A DNA stretch of 64,000 nucleotides from Agromyces mariniharenae (GTDB lineage: Bacteria > Actinomycetota > Actinomycetes > Actinomycetales > Microbacteriaceae), in assembly GCF_008122505.1 (NCBI RefSeq), contig NZ_VSSB01000002.1, positions 1 to 64,000 of the forward strand. Reading direction: 5' to 3'. Below are positions 48,494-57,328 of the stretch, piece after piece. Numbering within the stretch: the first letter of the stretch is position 1; every line of letters begins with the position of its first letter. A model generated the notes under the pieces. It was not told the origin of the DNA. It worked only from the letters and a program-made list of their open reading frames with translations, and did no database searches. Position numbers and translations under genes: made by a program.

Positions 48494-49231
48494 TCAGATC
48501 AGTCCGCGCAGGAACTCCTCGGGTGAGACGCCTGCGGCACGCGCCCGTTCGACGAGCCGCATGTGCTCCTCGGTCGTGAGCTCGAGCGAGAGCGTGGTCC
48601 AGTCGGCGGCCGGGTCGTCGAAGTCGAAGAGCGTCGCGTCCTCCGCGGCGCGGTCCTCGAGCGCGGTCGCGGCGGGGGCGGTCGGCGCTGCAGGGGTCAC
48701 GGATGCCGCGGGCGCGGGCGCGCGCGCCTCCGCGACGCGCGGTGCCGCGGCATCCGTCGCCGGCTCGCACTCGCCCGTCCACCCGGGGCCGCTCGGCACG
48801 TCGGAACCCTGCTGGTAGGCGAGCGCGACCGCGCGGGCGCGCTCGTCGGCCGCCTCGTTGGCCGGATGCCCTGCGTGCCCGCGCACCCACTCGAACCGGT
48901 AGCGGCGACCCTGGGTCGCCGCGTCGAGCGCCTGCAGCAGCTCGAGGTTGAGCACCGGCTTGCCGTCGGCCTTGCGCCAGCCCTTGCGCTTCCAGCCGGC
49001 CATCCACTTCGTGACGGCGTTGATCACGTACTGGCTGTCGCACTGCACGAGCAGCTCGTCGTCGAGGTGCGCCGTCGCGCGGAACAGCTCGAGCACGGCG
49101 GTGAGCTCGCCCTGGTTGTTCGTGCCACGTGGCCAGCCGCCGGCCGCCCAGCACGTGTCGTCGACGTACCAGGCCCAACCGGCGGGGCCCGGGTTGCCGA
49201 GGGCGGATCCGTCAGCTGCGGCGATGATCAT
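48494..49231 (-). CDS. rnhA: ribonuclease HI with a C-terminal extension
   Basis: The 245-residue protein has an RNase HI domain (residues 1-145): Asp7 in AADGSALGNPGPAGWAW, Glu in NNQGELTAVLELF, Asp in VQCDSQYVINAV, and GHAGHPANEAADERAR. It cleaves RNA in RNA-DNA hybrids. A linker rich in Ala and Pro (about 160-195) leads to a short domain, LSLELTTEEHMRLVERARAAGVSPEEFLRGLI, like half of a ribbon-helix-helix or a SPEEFL helix. The extension's role is unknown. Confidence 0.9.
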   Translation of the reverse strand: MIIAAADGSALGNPGPAGWAWYVDDTCWAAGGWPRGTNNQGELTAVLELFRATAHLDDELLVQCDSQYVINAVTKWMAGWKRKGWRKADGKPVLNLELLQALDAATQGRRYRFEWVRGHAGHPANEAADERARAVALAYQQGSDVPSGPGWTGECEPATDAAAPRVAEARAPAPAASVTPAAPTAPAATALEDRAAEDATLFDFDDPAADWTTLSLELTTEEHMRLVERARAAGVSPEEFLRGLI

Positions 49232-49339
49232 GCAGGGTGTCCTTCCGTCCGGCGCTCATGCTAGCGGGAGCGGGCGTCACGCGTTTCGCCCGGAGCGCAC
49301 TCCGGATGCCGCGTCGGAGGGCCCGCGTAGACTCGTACG

Positions 49340-52300
49340 GTGATCCTGCAGGGCTTGAACACGGCGCTTTCGCGCGCCTCCACGATCGACGGCGCACTCG
49401 CCGAAGCCCTGCGGAACGCGGACTTCTCGTCACCGGCCGGGCTCGATGCGCCCCTGCTCGCGGGGCTCCTCGCCCGGCGCGCCGAGGCGGGGCTGCCGCC
49501 CGCGCTCCTCGTCGTCACGGCGACGAGCCGCGAGGGCGAGTCGGTGCGCTCGTCGATCGCGCCGTACCTCGACGACGCCGAGATCCTCGAGTTCCCCGCC
49601 TGGGAGACGCTGCCGCACGAGCGGCTGAGCCCGTCGGCCGAGACGGTCGGGCGCCGGCTGCACGCCCTGCGCCGCATGCACGAATGGGCCGACGAGGGCG
49701 CGCGGCATCCGCTCGTCGTGGTCGCGTCGGTGCGCGCCGCGCTGCAGCCGCTCGCCGACAACCTCGCCGGACTCGCGCCGATCGAGCTCGTCGCCGGCGG
49801 TCGCGGCTACGACCTCGCCGAACTCGCGGCGCGGCTCGTCGACCTCGCCTACGCGCGCGTCGACATGGTCGCCCGGCGCGGCGAGTTCGCGGTGCGCGGC
49901 GGCATCCTCGACGTGTTCCCGCCGACCGCCGACCACCCCGTGCGCGTGGAGTTCTTCGGCGACGAGGTCGAGGAGCTGCGAGCGTTCTCCGTCGCCGACC
50001 AGCGATCGCTGCCCGAGCCGGTCGAGCGCGTGGCGCTCGCGCCGAGCCGGGAGCTGCTGCTGACGCCGTCGGTGCGCCAGCGCGCCCGCGAGATGGTGCA
50101 CGAGTTCCCGAGCCTCGCCGGCATGCTCGAGAAGATCGCGGAGGGCATCCCCGTCGAGGGCATGGAGTCGCTCGCCCCGGCGTTGCTCGAACGACTCGTC
50201 CCGCTCGCCCACTACCTGCCAGAGGGCGCCGCGGTCGCCGTGCTGCAGCCCGAGCGCGTCACCGGTCGCGCGGTGAGCCTCGCCGAGACGAACCGGGAGT
50301 TCCTGGGCGCCGCGTGGAGCGCCGCCACGGCGGGCGCCGAGGCGCCGATCGACCTCGCGGCGGGCGACTTCCTCACGGTCCGCGAGTTCCGCCAGGCGAC
50401 GCTGTTCAGCGCGCCCGGCGAGCCCGACCCGCGCCGCGCGTGGTGGACGTTCTCGGGCTTCGACCTCGGCGACGCCGCGGCGGTCGTCGCGGCATCCGGC
50501 GACGACGAGGCCGCGGCGGCAGCGGCTGCGGCCGCATCCGACTACGTGCGCGTGGCCGCCAACGCGATGCCGAGCTTCGCCGGCAACGTCGCGGGCGCCA
50601 TCGACCACGCCGCCGAGCGGCTGCGCGACGGGTGGAGCCTCGTCGTGGCATCCGCCGGCCATGGACTCGTCGAGCGCGCACGCGACGTGCTCGCCGAGGC
50701 GGGGCTCGCCGCACGCATCGTCGAGTCGGTGCCCGCCGACCTCGAGCCCGGCGTCGCCTACCTCGTGCAGGCCGACGCCGCGCGCGGCTTCGAGGTGCCA
50801 GAGGCCAAGCTCGCGCTCATCGCCGAGGCGGAGTTCTACGGCCGCTCGGCCGGGTACGACACGCGGCAGAACAAGAAGCTCGCCACGCGGCGGCGCAACG
50901 TCGTCGATCCGCTGCAGCTCAAGGCCGGCGACCACGTCGTGCACCAGACGCACGGCATCGGCCGGTTCGTCGAGATGGTGCAGCGCGAGGTCGCGACCGG
51001 CAGCCGGCCCACCGGGCCGAGTCGCACCGCCGGCATCCAGCAGGCGCCCACGGCCGTGCGCGAGTACCTGGTGCTGGAGTACGCGCCCTCGAAGCGCGGC
51101 CAGCCGGGCGACCGCCTGTTCGTGCCGACCGACCAGCTCGACCTGCTGAGCCGCTACGTCGGCGGCGAGGCGCCGTCGCTGTCGAAGATGGGCGGCAGCG
51201 ACTGGGCGCAGGCGAAGGGCCGCGCGCGCAAGGCGGTGCGCGAGATCGCGGTCGAGCTCGTGAAGCTCTACTCCGCGCGCATGGCCGCGAAGGGCCACGC
51301 GTTCGGGCCCGACACCCCGTGGCAGCACGAGCTCGAGGAGGCGTTCCCGTTCGCCGAGACGCCCGACCAGCTGCAGACCATCGACGAGGTCAAGGCCGAC
51401 ATGCAGCGGCCCATCCCCATGGACCGTCTGCTCGCCGGCGACGTCGGCTTCGGCAAGACCGAGGTCGCCGTGCGCGCCGCGTTCAAGGCCATCCAGGACG
51501 GCAAGCAGGTCGCGATGCTCGTGCCGACGACTTTGCTGGTGCGGCAGCACCTCGAGACGTTCTCCGAGCGGTTCGCCGGATTCCCGGTGCACGTGCGCGC
51601 CCTCAGCCGGTTCCAGACCGACAAGGAGGTGCGCGAGACCGTCGCCGGGCTCGCCGACGGCACGGTCGACATGGTCATCGGCACGCACCGCATCCTCACC
51701 GAGAAGGTGTCGTTCAAAGACCTGGGGCTGCTCATCATCGACGAGGAGCAGCGGTTCGGCGTCGAGCACAAGGACCAGCTGAAGAAGCTCAAGACCAACG
51801 TCGACATCCTCGCGATGAGCGCGACGCCGATCCCGCGCACGCTCGAGATGGCGGTCACCGGCATCCGCGAGATGTCGACGCTCGCCACCCCGCCCGAAGA
51901 CCGCCACCCGATCCTCACGTTCGTGGGCCCCTACTCCGAGCAGCAGGTCGCCGCCGCGATCCGCCGCGAGATGCTCCGCGAGGGGCAGGTGTTCTTCGTG
52001 CACAACCGGGTCTCGTCGATCAACCGGGTCGCCGCGCAGCTCGCCGAGCTCGTGCCCGAGGCGCGCATCGCGGTCGCGCACGGCCAGCTCAACGAGCACG
52101 TGCTCGAGCAGATCGTCGTCGACTTCTGGGAGCGCAAGTTCGACGTGCTCGTGTCGACGACGATCATCGAGACGGGCCTCGACATCTCGAACGCGAACAC
52201 GATCATCATCGACCGCGCCGACAAGTACGGCCTCTCCCAGCTGCACCAGCTGCGCGGCCGCGTCGGCCGTGGCCGCGAGCGCGCCTACGCGTACTTCCTC

Positions 52301-53053
52301 TACGACCCGGCCAAGCCGCTGTCCGAGACGGCGCACGACCGGCTCTCCACCATCGCCGCGAACAACGAGCTCGGCGGCGGCATGCAGATCGCCCTGAAGG
52401 ACCTCGAGATCCGCGGCGCGGGCAACCTGCTCGGCGCCGAGCAGGCGGGCCACATCGCGGGCGTCGGCTTCGACCTCTACCTGCGCATGATCGGCGAGGC
52501 GGTGTCGGCGTTCCGCGGCGACGTCGCCGAGGGCCAGACCGAGCTCCGGCTCGAGCTGCCGGTCGACGCGCACATCCCCGAGGAGTACGTCGACTCCGAG
52601 CGGCTGCGGCTCGAGGCCTACCAGAAGCTGTCGGCCGCGAGCGGCCCGGCGGCGAAGGAGGCGCAGATCGACGCGGTGCTCGACGAGCTCGTCGACCGCT
52701 ACGGCGCGCCGCCCGAGGCGGTCAAGCACCTCGTCGCGATCTCGCGGCTGCGGCGCACGGCACAGCTCGCGGGGCTCTCCGACGTCATCGCCACGGGCTC
52801 GAAGCTGCGCATCGCGCCGGCGAAGATCCCCGACTCCCGGCGCGTGCGCCTCGAGCGCCTGTACCCGGGCGCCAAGCACTTCGCGCAGAACGACGTGATC
52901 CTCGTGCCGTTCCCGATGCCCGGGGGCGAGCTCCCTGAAGACGCCGAGCTCATCGAGTGGGTGTCGAAGCTCGTGACGGCGATCTTCCCGGCACCCGAGC
53001 CGGCAGCGGGCCAGGTGGATGCCGCGGGCGCGACGGCCGCGGCCGCGGGCTGA
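49340..53053 (+). CDS. mfd: transcription-repair coupling factor
   Basis: The 1237-residue protein has all Mfd parts: UvrB-like N-terminal domain (about 1-350), the RNA polymerase-interacting domain (GDHVVHQTHGIGRF, about 535-620), and the translocase with Walker A GDVGFGKTEVA (about 700), DEEQRFGVEHKD (DExQ box) and the TRG motif region GLDISNANTIIIDRADK. A Pro/Thr insert (SRPTGPSRTAGIQQ) lies in the interaction domain. GTG start is six bases behind TAGACT (49328-49333). Confidence 0.97.
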   Translation: MILQGLNTALSRASTIDGALAEALRNADFSSPAGLDAPLLAGLLARRAEAGLPPALLVVTATSREGESVRSSIAPYLDDAEILEFPAWETLPHERLSPSAETVGRRLHALRRMHEWADEGARHPLVVVASVRAALQPLADNLAGLAPIELVAGGRGYDLAELAARLVDLAYARVDMVARRGEFAVRGGILDVFPPTADHPVRVEFFGDEVEELRAFSVADQRSLPEPVERVALAPSRELLLTPSVRQRAREMVHEFPSLAGMLEKIAEGIPVEGMESLAPALLERLVPLAHYLPEGAAVAVLQPERVTGRAVSLAETNREFLGAAWSAATAGAEAPIDLAAGDFLTVREFRQATLFSAPGEPDPRRAWWTFSGFDLGDAAAVVAASGDDEAAAAAAAAASDYVRVAANAMPSFAGNVAGAIDHAAERLRDGWSLVVASAGHGLVERARDVLAEAGLAARIVESVPADLEPGVAYLVQADAARGFEVPEAKLALIAEAEFYGRSAGYDTRQNKKLATRRRNVVDPLQLKAGDHVVHQTHGIGRFVEMVQREVATGSRPTGPSRTAGIQQAPTAVREYLVLEYAPSKRGQPGDRLFVPTDQLDLLSRYVGGEAPSLSKMGGSDWAQAKGRARKAVREIAVELVKLYSARMAAKGHAFGPDTPWQHELEEAFPFAETPDQLQTIDEVKADMQRPIPMDRLLAGDVGFGKTEVAVRAAFKAIQDGKQVAMLVPTTLLVRQHLETFSERFAGFPVHVRALSRFQTDKEVRETVAGLADGTVDMVIGTHRILTEKVSFKDLGLLIIDEEQRFGVEHKDQLKKLKTNVDILAMSATPIPRTLEMAVTGIREMSTLATPPEDRHPILTFVGPYSEQQVAAAIRREMLREGQVFFVHNRVSSINRVAAQLAELVPEARIAVAHGQLNEHVLEQIVVDFWERKFDVLVSTTIIETGLDISNANTIIIDRADKYGLSQLHQLRGRVGRGRERAYAYFLYDPAKPLSETAHDRLSTIAANNELGGGMQIALKDLEIRGAGNLLGAEQAGHIAGVGFDLYLRMIGEAVSAFRGDVAEGQTELRLELPVDAHIPEEYVDSERLRLEAYQKLSAASGPAAKEAQIDAVLDELVDRYGAPPEAVKHLVAISRLRRTAQLAGLSDVIATGSKLRIAPAKIPDSRRVRLERLYPGAKHFAQNDVILVPFPMPGGELPEDAELIEWVSKLVTAIFPAPEPAAGQVDAAGATAAAAG

Positions 53054-53069
53054 GTCGCGGCATCCGCTC

Positions 53070-53092
53070 GCGTCGGCCCGCGGGCCCGACGC
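53070..53092 (+). terminator. terminator hairpin after mfd
   Basis: GCGTCGG (53070-53076) pairs with CCGACGC (53086-53092), with CCCGCGGG inside. It lies 17 bases after the mfd stop and has no T-run. Confidence 0.55.
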
Positions 53093-53218
53093 CGTGCCGG
53101 CGCACGGCGCGAGCGTCGTCGTCACGAGTCGCGGCGAAGACGCTTCGACCGGGGTCGACGCCTGTGCCCGTGCAGGGCTCGAGCGTCGTCGTCACTTCTC
53201 GCGGCATAGACTCCGCCT
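53088..53218. repeat. about 70-base tandem duplication before the P450 gene
   Basis: The blocks at 53106-53135 and 53176-53205 share GCGAGCGTCGTCGTCAC (with one change) and end in TCGCGGC; the blocks begin at GACGCC 53088 and 53157. The second copy carries TAGACT (53207-53212), six bases before the P450 start; the first has no such box. It looks like a promoter-region duplication that has since diverged. Confidence 0.65.
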
Positions 53219-54412
53219 GTGACCGATGCGCCCTTCCTCGACCTCGCCGACACGACCTTCGACGTCACCTCCGATGCCGTGCATCGCGCGCAGGACGACA
53301 GCTGGTACGCCCGGACCCCGTACGGATGGGCCGTCCTGCGCTACGAGGAGGGCACCGCGCTCCTGAAGGACCGGCGGTTCCAGCAGGGCAACGGTCGCTG
53401 GCCCGACCAGAACGGCATCCACGACGGACCCTGGCGTGAATGGTGGCAGGAGACGCTGCTGAGCATCGAGGGCGACGACCACCTCAGGCTGCGCCGGCTG
53501 CTGGGGCCGGCCTTCCGCAGCAAGGCCATCGAGGCGATGCGACCGCAGTTCCAGGCGCTCGCGAACGACCTCATCGACGCCTTCGCTCCACAGGGCACGG
53601 TCGAGTTCGTGAGCGAGTTCGCCGAGCCCTACTCGTCCCGCATCCTCTGCCTGCTGCTCGGACTGCCCGACGAGGAATGGCCGCAGGTCGCCCACTGGGC
53701 CGACGACCTCGGCAAGTCGTTCGGCATCAACGTGCGTCACGACCTTCCTCGGATCGAGTCGGCGCTCGAGGGCCTCACCGGCTACGTCGAGGAGGTGATC
53801 GCCGACCGTCGGGCCCATCCACGCGACGACCTCGTGACGACGCTCGTCGCCGCCCACGAGGAGGGCGACGCGTTGAGCCGTCGGGAGCTCAGTTCGGCAC
53901 TGGTGTTCCTCGCGTTCGCGGGCATGGAGACGACCCGAAACCAGCTCGGCCTCGCGATGCAGACCTTCCTCGCGCACCCCGAGCAATGGGCGCTGCTCGC
54001 CGAACGACCCGACCTCGGCGCACGGGCCGTCGAAGAGGTCATGCGGGTCAACCCCACGGTCACCTGGGTCACGCGTGAGGCGATCGACGACGTCGACTTC
54101 AACGGCCTGCACGTGCCGAAGGGCGGGATCGTGCAGGTGCTCTCGCACGCGATCGGCACCGATCCCAGGGCGATGGGCGACCACGTGCCGTTCGACATCA
54201 CGTACGACGATCGCCCGCTGCACAGCGGCTTCGGCGGCGGCGCGCACCACTGCCTCGGGCACTTCGTGGCGCGCACGGACATGAGCGTGGCGCTCCCGTT
54301 GCTGGCACGACGGCTGACGGATGTCTCCGCCGATGGTCCCGGCGAATGGCTCCCGGTCTCGGGCAACACCGGTCCCGTGCGGCTTCCGCTCCGATTCACG
54401 CCACGGTCCTGA
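53219..54412 (+). CDS. cytochrome P450
   Basis: The 397-residue protein has the P450 landmarks: I-helix AFAGMETTRNQLG (about 237-249), ExxR in VEEVMRVNP (about 271-279), and the heme loop FGGGAHHCLGHFVAR (Cys near 348). It is a soluble monooxygenase that needs external ferredoxin and reductase, and neither lies nearby. The substrate is unknown. GTG start lies six bases after TAGACT. It is not part of a biosynthetic cluster in this window. It is the only P450 here. Confidence 0.94.
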   Translation: MTDAPFLDLADTTFDVTSDAVHRAQDDSWYARTPYGWAVLRYEEGTALLKDRRFQQGNGRWPDQNGIHDGPWREWWQETLLSIEGDDHLRLRRLLGPAFRSKAIEAMRPQFQALANDLIDAFAPQGTVEFVSEFAEPYSSRILCLLLGLPDEEWPQVAHWADDLGKSFGINVRHDLPRIESALEGLTGYVEEVIADRRAHPRDDLVTTLVAAHEEGDALSRRELSSALVFLAFAGMETTRNQLGLAMQTFLAHPEQWALLAERPDLGARAVEEVMRVNPTVTWVTREAIDDVDFNGLHVPKGGIVQVLSHAIGTDPRAMGDHVPFDITYDDRPLHSGFGGGAHHCLGHFVARTDMSVALPLLARRLTDVSADGPGEWLPVSGNTGPVRLPLRFTPRS

Positions 54413-54440
54413 CCCGCGAGGCGGCCGCGTCGGCGTGCCG

Positions 54441-55640
54441 TCAGTGCGCGAACGGACCGCCCATGCCCGCGGGCCCGCCGAGTCGTCGGTAGTGGCGGGA
54501 ACGCAGCGTCACGACGATCGCCGACAGGACGATCGCGATGCCCGAGCCGAGCAGCACGGCGAGCGTGCCCTCGTCGCGCACGCCGGGCAGCTGCGCGAAC
54601 GCGAGCTCGTTCATGAGCAGCGAGACCGTGAACCCGATGCCCCCGAGCGCGCCGACGACGCCGAGGTCGGCGAACGTGAGCGGCGCGCCGGTGCGTCGCC
54701 GCACGGCCGAGGCGCCGAGCAGCCCGGCCGCGACGATGCCGACGAGCTTGCCGACGGGCAGGCCCACGAGGATGCCCCAGAACGCCGGGTCGAGCTGGCT
54801 CGGGGAGACCTGCGGCACGGCGACCAGGGCCGCCGAGAAGGCGAAGAGCGGCAGGATCACGCCGTTCGACCAGGGCTCGAGCGCGTGCGCGGCCCGGCCG
54901 GCCGGTCGCCGCGACATCACCAGGCCGAGCGCGACGCCCGCGATCGTCGCGTGCACGCCCGACCGGTAGGTGAAGTACCAGGCGAGCACCGCCAGCACGA
55001 CGAGCAGCACGTTGATCGGCCACTGCGGTCGCCGCGAGAGGATCCACGCCGAGCGCGGCTTCATGAGCCGGCTCACCGCACCGAAGAGCGCGATCGAGAT
55101 GCCCGCGAACCCGAGGTACGACAGGTCGGCGTCGGTCGTGAAGAAGAACGCGATGATGAGGATCGCGATGAGGTCGTCGAGCACGGCGAGTGCGAGCAGG
55201 AAGACCCGCACGCGCGTCGGGATGAACCGGCCGAACACCGCGAGCACGCCCAGCGCGAAGGCGATGTCGGTGGCGGTGGGGATGGGCCAGCCGTCGACCG
55301 TCTGGCCACCCGCCGTGAACGCGACGTAGATCGCCGCCGGCACGACGACGCCGCCGATCGCGGCGATGGCGGGCAGCATGGCCTTCGACAGCGAGTTGAG
55401 CTCGCCGATCACGAGCTCGCGCTTCAGCTCGACCGCGACGATGAAGAAGAAGATCGCGAGCAGGCCGTCGGTGATCCAGTGCCCGGTCGAGAGGTCGACG
55501 CGCAGGAACGGGATCTCGAGGTGCGCGTCCTTCATCGCGATGATGGATGCCCCGAACGGCAGGTTCGCGATGAGGAGGCCGAGCACGGCGGCGGCGAGCA
55601 GCAGCGCCGCGGCCACGCGCTCGGAGCGGAGGAACGACAT
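54441..55640 (-). CDS. nhaA: Na+/H+ antiporter NhaA
   Basis: The 399-residue membrane protein has the NhaA core: GWPIPTATDIAFALGVLA (about 127-144), LAVLDDLIAILIIAFF with the two conserved aspartates (about 165-180), and 11 or so helices. It exchanges sodium for protons at the inner membrane. The ATG follows AGGGGC. It is leftward, converging on the P450 gene. Confidence 0.95.
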   Translation of the reverse strand: MSFLRSERVAAALLLAAAVLGLLIANLPFGASIIAMKDAHLEIPFLRVDLSTGHWITDGLLAIFFFIVAVELKRELVIGELNSLSKAMLPAIAAIGGVVVPAAIYVAFTAGGQTVDGWPIPTATDIAFALGVLAVFGRFIPTRVRVFLLALAVLDDLIAILIIAFFFTTDADLSYLGFAGISIALFGAVSRLMKPRSAWILSRRPQWPINVLLVVLAVLAWYFTYRSGVHATIAGVALGLVMSRRPAGRAAHALEPWSNGVILPLFAFSAALVAVPQVSPSQLDPAFWGILVGLPVGKLVGIVAAGLLGASAVRRRTGAPLTFADLGVVGALGGIGFTVSLLMNELAFAQLPGVRDEGTLAVLLGSGIAIVLSAIVVTLRSRHYRRLGGPAGMGGPFAH

Positions 55641-55767
55641 GGGAGCCCCTGTCTGGCGAGGTGATTCGCCGGTCGGTGAACGGTTTCGACGCCGTCGCGT
55701 CGGCCGACCAGGCTTCCCGGCTCTCCGTGGGCGAGTCTAGCGACGCCGGCCGGGCTACGCTGTGGCG

Positions 55768-56538
55768 GTGTCGTTCTCGCTCTGGATCACGCTGCTCGCC
55801 GCGTGCTTCGTCATCAGCTTCACGCCCGGGGCGGGCGCGATCAACACCATGGGCAACTCGCTGAGCCACGGGTTCCGCCGCTCCATCTGGGGCATCCTCG
55901 GCCAGCAGGCCGCGCTCGTCGTGCACATCGCGATCGTCGCCCTCGGCGTGGGCGTGCTCGTGGCGAGCTCGCCCGTCGCGTTCGACGTCATCCGGTACGC
56001 GGGCGCCGCCTACCTCGTCTACCTCGGCGTGCGGCAGCTGCTCCGGCGGCCGGTCGCGGTCGAGCCCGCCGAGCGGGCCGCGGCATCCGAGGCGGCCGAT
56101 GCGCCCGAGGCATCCGAGTCGTCCGAGGCATCCGGCTCCTCAGGACCGTCGGGTACGTCTCGCGCCTCGGAAGGATCCGAGGCGTTCGCCACGGTCGAGG
56201 TCGCGCCGGATGCCGCGGCGGTGCGCCCGCCGGCCGAGTCGCGCTGGTCGATGTTCCGTCGCGGCCTGTGGGTGAACCTGCTGAACCCAAAGGCGATCGT
56301 GTTCTTCCTCGCGTTCCTGCCGCAGTTCATCCGCCCGAGCCTGCCCCTGCTCCCGCAGTACGTCGTCGTGGCGGCGACCGTCGTCGTCGTCGACGTCATC
56401 GTGATGTGGGGGTTCTTCGCCCTCGCCGCGCACGGCATGCGCCGGTTCACCCGGTCGGCCCGCGGGCAGCGCATCGTCGACGTGGTCTTCGGCCTGCTCT
56501 TCATCGCCGTGGGCGTGCTGCTCGTCTTCCTGCACTGA
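55768..56538 (+). CDS. LysE family exporter with a long acidic-serine insert
   Basis: The 256-residue protein has the LysE/RhtB start (FVISFTPGAGAINTMGNSLSHGFRRSIWGILGQQ), about six helices and FRRGLWVNLLNPKAIVFFLAFLPQF. Between the third and fourth helix a Ser/Ala/Glu-rich insert covers about residues 96-160. The family exports amino acids. GTG 55768 is chosen over GTG 55762 because TACGCT (55756-55761) lies six bases before it. Confidence 0.9.
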   Translation: MSFSLWITLLAACFVISFTPGAGAINTMGNSLSHGFRRSIWGILGQQAALVVHIAIVALGVGVLVASSPVAFDVIRYAGAAYLVYLGVRQLLRRPVAVEPAERAAASEAADAPEASESSEASGSSGPSGTSRASEGSEAFATVEVAPDAAAVRPPAESRWSMFRRGLWVNLLNPKAIVFFLAFLPQFIRPSLPLLPQYVVVAATVVVVDVIVMWGFFALAAHGMRRFTRSARGQRIVDVVFGLLFIAVGVLLVFLH

Positions 56539-56554
56539 CGCCTATGCTGGCCGG

Positions 56555-57328
56555 ATGAGCGCCGAACACCCGCGCCTCGAGGAACTCGTCGCGATCGTCG
56601 CGCAGCTGCGCGCGCCGGGCGGGTGCCCGTGGGACGCCGACCAGACGCACGAGAGCCTCGTGCAGTACCTCGTCGAGGAGAGCTGGGAGCTCATCGACGC
56701 GATCGAGTCGGGCGATCGCGCCGAGATGATCGAGGAGCTCGGCGACGTGCTCTACCAGGTGCTCTTCCACGCCGACATCGCCGCGCACACGCCCGGCGAG
56801 GACTTCGACATCGAGGACGTCGCGGCGCACATGACCGCGAAGATGGTGTCGCGGCATCCGCACGTGTTCGGCGGCGACCGCACGGCCGAGACGGCCGACG
56901 ACGTCGTGGGCTTCTGGGACGAGCTGAAGGCCGGCGAGAAGCCGCACCGCACGAGCGTGCTCGACGGCATCCCGCGCGGCATGCCCGCGCTCGCCCTCGC
57001 GCAGAAGGTGCTCGGCAAGGCCGCGAAGGTGGGCGTCGGGGTCGCGGTCGCGTCGGTTCCGGATGCCGCGGGCTCGACGGATGCCGCGGGGTCGACGGAT
57101 GCCACGGGCTCGACCGGTGCCGCAGCGCCGGATGCCGCCACGCGGCCGGAGCCCGCCACGGAGGCGGAGCTCGGGGCGACGCTGCTCGCGCTCGTGGCCT
57201 CCGCCCGGGCGCAGGGGCTCGACGCCGAGCGCGCGCTGCGCCACGCCGTGCGCGGACTCGAGGACGAGGTGCGCGCGGCCGAGGCCGCAACCGCCGACAC
57301 CGCGGTCGACACCGCGTCGGCGGGTTAG
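56555..57328 (+). CDS. mazG: MazG nucleoside triphosphate pyrophosphohydrolase
   Basis: The 257-residue protein has the MazG domain: LRAPGGCPWDADQTHESLVQYLVEESWELIDAIES, EELGDVLYQVLFHA and KMVSRHPHVFGG. It hydrolyses NTPs to NMP and PPi. Residues about 169-190 are an AGSTDA-type repeat made by an 18-base DNA unit (57060-57125), then a helical tail. TATGCT is six bases before the ATG. It follows the exporter and its stop overlaps the next gene on the other strand. Confidence 0.94.
   Translation: MSAEHPRLEELVAIVAQLRAPGGCPWDADQTHESLVQYLVEESWELIDAIESGDRAEMIEELGDVLYQVLFHADIAAHTPGEDFDIEDVAAHMTAKMVSRHPHVFGGDRTAETADDVVGFWDELKAGEKPHRTSVLDGIPRGMPALALAQKVLGKAAKVGVGVAVASVPDAAGSTDAAGSTDATGSTGAAAPDAATRPEPATEAELGATLLALVASARAQGLDAERALRHAVRGLEDEVRAAEAATADTAVDTASAG
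57060..57125 (+). repeat. 18-base tandem repeat inside mazG
   Basis: Three copies of GGATGCCGCGGGCTCGAC with small changes run from about 57061, then decay. They encode DAAGST-type units between the two MazG regions. The core is the GGATGCC heptamer. Confidence 0.7.

Noticed and set aside
49430..53125. 1231-codon open frame antisense to mfd, and a similar 1312-codon one at 30553-34491
   Set aside because: Both are mirror frames of high-GC genes; the composition is low in hydrophobic core patterns and nothing matches a family.
53219..54412. P450 as part of a natural-product cluster
   Set aside because: Neighbours are mfd and nhaA; no synthase, ferredoxin or tailoring genes are present.
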